Below are positions 59,379 through 64,000 of a DNA stretch of 64,000 nt, piece after piece (within the stretch, counting starts at the first letter, position 1; every line of letters starts with the position of its first letter). Source of the stretch: Gracilariopsis chorda. Lineage: Eukaryota > Rhodophyta > Florideophyceae > Gracilariales > Gracilariaceae. Below the pieces are notes generated by a model that worked only from the letters and a program-made list of their open reading frames with translations, had not been told where the DNA came from and searched no databases. The position numbers were made by a program, and so were the translations under genes. The DNA lies in the NCBI GenBank assembly GCA_003194525.1, contig NBIV01000125.1, forward strand, positions 124,001-188,000, read 5' to 3'.

Positions 59379-61707
59379 TGAAGTGCAACGCCCTCAGGAA
59401 GGGATTCTTGGTACTTGAATGCTTTCCCGATATTATCGGTTGTGTAGTTTTTATATGAACTACACCCCAAAATGGTGGATATGGACACGTGGGACACGGT
59501 TTTGGGTCAATTGGCGGTTAGCTACAATAATGGACGTTGCCACGGAATTTGGAGCATTTTAGTTGATTTTATTTATTATTTTTACACCCATTTGTGGGAA
59601 GCTAGTACTTATTGCGACGAAGCACTGCCGTCGCACCAATAAACTTTCTCCAACAAGGGACCTCAACCTGGGGAATGGGCTCTAGTTGTTGTCGCTTCCG
59701 TGGCTTCTCAACTCCTCCTTGGAGGGAAACGCCGTGAACCACGGGACCTCTAACCCCGTTGCACACCTAAAGAGACAATCCTTGGGAGTATAATTGTTCC
59801 AATCACATTGGTGTTTCGCCCTGTATAGGTAGTCCTGTCCACCGGCATTGCCGTATTTGTTTGTCGCTCTTGCGACTCACCCTCGCCCGCTCTTTCTCCT
59901 TTCCCTTCACTCCTCCTCCTCCCCCCCTTGAGGGTAGTACATCCCGCTACCCGTGGCCCTCGTGTGCGCATCCGTCCACACATGTGGTGCAATGTCCGAA
60001 AGGGGAAAAACACCGAAAGACGTTCGGGATCTTCCTCTCACGAGGTGAACCGAGTTGGGTAGAGCCGTCCCAGAGGTGTCACGGCGAGGCCGGTTTGTAA
60101 GACCAGGGACACCTGTCGCGACTCGCGCAGGGAGGTGAAGGCGAAGAATCGGTATCCGCGTGAGCGGGGTGTGATCCTCAGTAGAGGTATGTTTCCCCGT
60201 AAATGGGGGTGTGTGAGCGGATGCGCACACGAGGGCCGCGGATAGCAGGAGGTGCTACCCTAAAAAGAGGAAAAAGAAAGGGCGAAGAGGAGGAATAGAG
60301 GGCGAAGTGAGTCGTGAGAGCGACGGGGACGAACGGCGATGCCGGTAACAATATCCCTACACAGGGCGAAACACCAATACAATTGGAACAATTATAATCC
60401 CAGTGATGGGTCCCTTTAGATGTGCAAGGGGGTTAGCTGTCCCGTGGTTTACGGCGTTTTCCTCCAAGAAGGAGTAGAATACGCACGCAAGCGGCAACAA
60501 CTAGAGCCCATTCCCCAGATTGGGGTCCCTTGTCGGGGAAGGGTTATTGGTGCGACGGCAGTGCGCCGTCGCACTAAGTACTAGCTTCCCAGAAATGGGT
60601 GTGAAAATAATAAATAAAATCAACTAAAATACTCCACATTTCGTGGCAACATCCACTACTGTGGCCAACCGCCAAATGGCCCAAAACCGTGTCCCACGTG
60701 TCCATACCCACCATTGTGGGGCGTAGTTCATACACACACTACACCACCGATAATATTCGGAAAACGATCAGGTACGTCTGTGTTCTCGGAACGCTAGTAC
60801 TTGGGGCTAGTTTGGTCTGATTGAAATATGTCGTCCAAAACTTCTGCAGAAAATGACGGATCTCGAATGCAGAGGTAGTTTTTGTGGTGCAACGCCTCAA
60901 AGGGGAGAAACACCGAAAGACGTTCGGGATCTTCCTCTCACGAGGTGAACCCAGTTGGGTAGAGCCCTCCCAGAGGTGTCACGGCGAAGCTGGTTTGTAG
61001 GACCAGGGACACCTGTCGCGACTTGCGCAGGGAGGTGAAGGCGAAGAATCGGTATCCGCGTGAGCGGGTGTGATCCTCAGTAGAGGTATGCTTCCACGTA
61101 AGTGGGGGTGTGTGAGCAGATGCGCACACGACAGCCGCGGATAGCGGGAGGTGCTACCCTAAAAAGGGGAAAAAGGAAGGGCGAAGACGAGGAAGAGAGG
61201 GCGAAGTGAGTCGCGAGAGCGACGAACAAATACGGCGATGCCGGTAACAATAACCCTATACAGGAAGAAACACCAAGACACTTGGAACAATTAGTACTCC
61301 CAATGATGGGTCTCCTTTAGATGTGCAAGGGGGGTGAACTTCCGTACACTACGGTGCTTCTCTCCAAGGAGGAGTTGAGAACACGCGGAGGCGGTAAAGC
61401 TCAGAGCCAATTCCCCAGGTTGGGGTCCCTTGTTGGGGAAGGTTTACTGGTGCGACGGCAGTGCGCCGTCGCACTAAGTACTAGCTTCCCAGAAATGGGT
61501 GTGAAAATAATAAATAAAATTAACTAAAATACTCCACATTCCGTGGCAACATCCACTACTGTGGCCAACCGCCAATTGACCCAAAACCGTGTCCCACGTG
61601 TCCATACCCACCATTGTGGGGCGTAGTTCATATACACACTACACAACCGATAATATCGGGAAAGCGTTCAAGTACCCAGAATCCCTCCCTGAGGGCGTTG
61701 CACTTCA
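59379..61707. mobile_element. 2.3-kb element with ~600-bp terminal inverted repeats
   Basis: The left end tgaagtgcaacgccctcagg is exactly repeated in reverse complement at the right end, except for one base within the first 20. The inverted similarity continues for ~600 bp (59379-59980 against 61107-61707). The middle plus right arm exists twice in direct orientation: about 59980-60765 and 60879-61665, offset ~900 bp. The inner copy lacks the last ~40 bp of the terminus and is followed by ~115 bp of unique spacer. No transposase frame is seen. A non-autonomous long-TIR (Mutator- or foldback-like) element that has partly duplicated is the best reading. No target-site duplication was found. Confidence 0.8.
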
Positions 61708-61904
61708 GTTTTCGTTAATTTTTTAGAGTGCCAGCTAGTTTTCGCATTCGATTCTAGCACAGAGTCTTCCATATTATGAATGCAAAACGAACGCAAAAGA
61801 CGTCGCTAGTTTACCGTGGAGTTTTGTATGTCATTCGCTAGATGTGAATAACGGGTCTGGAGCTTAAGAACCGCTCTTACCAACCCATATCACGACGACA
61901 CCCA

Positions 61905-62747
61905 TCAAAACCACTCTCCACCGAGAGGCGGGTGCGTCTCCGTCTCCGGGAACGTCATTTTGAAGAACTCGTCCGGTACGCTCTCCTCCTTCTCCTTCTT
62001 CACTCTCTTCCCCCAACGTCCACAACGCCTCTCCTCATCAACCTCACCATCCACCTCCCACCTCCTCTTGCGCTGATCACCCAAGATTCTCTCTGCCTCC
62101 CTCGCCACCTCTCCTACACTCCTAAGCCCACGAGTCCCCTTCCTAGCGCCCTTCTTCTCCTCCTTCCCTCCACCCACTCCACGCTTACCGCATCCCTTCA
62201 AGTCCGCTCTCACTATCGGCCTCTTCTCCCCAACCCTCCCCTTGCACACCTCCCCCTCGCTCTCCGCAGTGTTGGCCACAAACCGTACCCCATCCTTCTC
62301 GACTTCCCCGTCAAAGCCCCCGTCTCCAGGTCCAAAGCTTATCCCATCGCCACTCACATACCTAAAACCACCCGTCATCTTACCATTCGGCGTCACAGTC
62401 ACGGGTGAGCCCCGCCGTCCACCACGACTCTCCCCAACTCCGCCTCCCTCCTTCACCAACTTCTCCACCTCCCGTAGCCGCGCCTGAAACCTTTCCTGCT
62501 CCTCCCTCAACCCTCCCACCTCTCGAACCACAAACGCTGCAATCTTCTTCCCCATCCCACGCACACCCCTCTCCACCTCCTTCCCCACCTCCCTCACCAT
62601 CGCCCTAGAACACAACGCAAGCACTCCCTCCAACCGTTCCTCCTCCGCTTTCTCCTGTTCCCGCTTCTTCCGCATACCCACAGCCACGGCTTCCTCAATC
62701 TCCGCAAGGAACTGTCCCCAGCTGCGCGATCCGCGGCCACTCGTCAT
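61905..62747 (-). CDS. Hypothetical coiled-coil protein
   Basis: 280 aa from Met62747 (MTSGRGSRSWGQF); the frame opens at 62780. Residues ~10-100 have a heptad-like, Glu/Lys/Arg-rich pattern (VGMRKKREQEKAEEERLEGV, VVREVGGLREEQERFQARLR), suggesting a coiled coil. The middle is Gly-rich and the C-terminus basic (QRKRRWEVDGEVDEERRCGR). No family recognised. The codon pattern is G-rich in coding sense, unlike the AT-rich surroundings, which supports a real gene but is not proof. Confidence 0.45.
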   Translation of the reverse strand: MTSGRGSRSWGQFLAEIEEAVAVGMRKKREQEKAEEERLEGVLALCSRAMVREVGKEVERGVRGMGKKIAAFVVREVGGLREEQERFQARLREVEKLVKEGGGVGESRGGRRGSPVTVTPNGKMTGGFRYVSGDGISFGPGDGGFDGEVEKDGVRFVANTAESEGEVCKGRVGEKRPIVRADLKGCGKRGVGGGKEEKKGARKGTRGLRSVGEVAREAERILGDQRKRRWEVDGEVDEERRCGRWGKRVKKEKEESVPDEFFKMTFPETETHPPLGGEWF

Positions 62748-63411
62748 CTCAAACACAACACAGCTCAAAGAAAGCGGCAAGGATCAAAAGAAGCGGTTGA
62801 GATCGAAATAAGTGGAAAGCCCCCGGTGAGAACCTCACGCGCCAGCCGCTCCCGCGCATTCACTTCCCCGCCATTTTAACCCCTTCCAAAAACCCCCATA
62901 CACTGTATTTCAAAATATCTAGCACTTTCTGCTTTTACTTTCATTTCTACCCCACCCAATAACCTCTCTCATATCGTCACCCCCTCTCTACACCCCAGAT
63001 GTACCCCTTCAATGCCCAATAAACTCATATTCTTTACCTCTACCACCATCCCACAGCCCCCATTTACATAAACCTCATTATTTCTTCTTCATATCCCTTT
63101 CCCCCTTTTCCGCACACATTCTGGACCTCTTATACCACTTCTACCAGAAAGTGTTTCTCATCTCCTTCGTCCTCACTTCTAAATATTGTGCACTGAATAT
63201 GAACAGAAACGCGTTCAAAACGCATAGAACAACCGTTTGGTCCTGCCTTTAATCTTCCTTCATCTAGTCGCCATCATCTAGTTAAATAAAGCTATTCTTT
63301 TGCATATAAAATCAGACACACCTGCCCGTTCTCTCTCTCTCCCGTTCTTCACCAACAGTTCCGCCCTTGACCTAGCACCTCTAAACATGTTGTTAGAGAA
63401 CTTTCGCTCCC
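62748..63411. other. C/T-rich spacer
   Basis: Upstream of the coiled-coil gene. Pyrimidine-rich on the + strand, with many CCC and TTC runs. No gene or repeat seen. Confidence 0.45.
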
Positions 63412-64000
63412 AATAATACGTCTTCCTGCACAATGACGTTCGAGCAACTCTCACGTTCGACATTCTCCCCAACAAAACCTACCTTCGTTTCAACAATTGC
63501 TTGAAGCTAGAGTACTGCAGGGACAAAAACAAGTCATATCTTTCAGGCGCAGCATCCATTCTAAGTGATGAAGTGAAAGCCGAAATGACCAACATTGACC
63601 AACTCCTGCGCGACAACCCCTCTGACCCTCGGTTCTTGCAAAATCACCTTCTACTACAAGACCTCCCATACCTTCGACACATATCCAACTACATTCGTTC
63701 CTCTCAATACCTTTCGAACAATCCATTCCATATGGCAAGTCTTCTTTCTCTACTAATTTTCACCTCCCTCCTCTCCTTCGCCATTGGAACTCTCTAAGGT
63801 GTTTTGAAACCAGTGGTCACCAAATTCCTTCTATCCGGCCATTCCTCCTGTGAAGCGGAGACTGGATATACCATACTGTACAGTATCATCGAGACAGTAC
63901 TCCATATCTTGTTGTTCGACTTTGCATTCTCCCTTCACAAGGAGTTGTTCGGCTCCCTCTCTTTCTGCCCAATGAACCCCACTCAACATTATGGCAGACT
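63412..64000 (+). pseudogene. Unrecognised coding-like stretch, open to the right edge
   Basis: From 63412 one frame is open to a TAA at 63795-63797 and then continues in the same frame to the end of the window. It reads VFLHNDVRATLTFDILPNKT, LRDNPSDPRFLQNHLLLQDL and, after the stop, ETGYTILYSIIETVLHILLF and FDFAFSLHKELFGSLSFCPM. No ATG heads the frame, so it could be an exon, a decayed gene or part of a repeat. Hydrophobic stretches before the TAA and in the second half suggest membrane segments. Family unknown. Confidence 0.35.

Overview
The window looks like nuclear DNA from a photosynthetic eukaryote, most plausibly a red alga. Most genes are single-exon (one is an uninterrupted 8.3 kb frame). 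The two clear spliced genes have short introns of 88-170 nt with GTATGT or GTACGT donors. There is a plastid ClpR4-type protease subunit with a transit-peptide-like N-terminus, a plant-type COX5C, and a starch-binding (CBM48) protein. The lineage is an inference from these traits; no marker in the window fixes the species.

Bases 1-45,000 are a gene-rich island of conserved housekeeping genes on both strands: enoyl-CoA isomerase (ECI1-like), OS-9 ERAD lectin, ClpR4, an F-box/propeller-like protein, the E2 enzyme UBE2H (four exons), the checkpoint kinase ATR, a GATA zinc-finger protein, a membrane-anchored purple acid phosphatase, a Ski2-like helicase that has lost its ATPase motifs, a secreted alpha-carbonic anhydrase, an inositol polyphosphate kinase, a PH-like/kinase protein, ribosomal protein S29, a plastid ankyrin protein resembling cpSRP43, CDC6, GPN1, a CBM48-TPR protein and COX5C. 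They do not form an operon-like pathway. ATR and CDC6 both act in genome replication and checkpoint control, and ClpR4 and the ankyrin protein are both probably plastid proteins.

Bases 45,600-64,000 are mostly repeats and gene remains around a few intact genes (a RING-H2 protein and a uridine phosphorylase). They hold a 0.7 kb foldback element; a TrmH/SpoU (MRM1-like) methyltransferase remnant cut by a LINE reverse-transcriptase fragment; a remnant of the DNA polymerase delta catalytic subunit that lacks its polymerase core; and a 2.3 kb element with ~600 bp terminal inverted repeats.

The most interesting stretch is about 51.97-55.83 kb. A tyrosine recombinase gene and a second gene with a possible GCR1_C-like DNA-binding region point toward each other. 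Between them lies an array of ~7.8 units of 141 bp. Each unit is two diverged ~70 bp halves, and each half holds two stem-loops with a CATAA- or CGTAG-like loop. Between the two halves the long stems differ at several positions, nearly always by paired, complementary changes. I read this as a candidate Crypton-like DNA transposon whose hairpin array may be its recombination or transposition site. The function is inference; the covariation can be read directly from the sequence.
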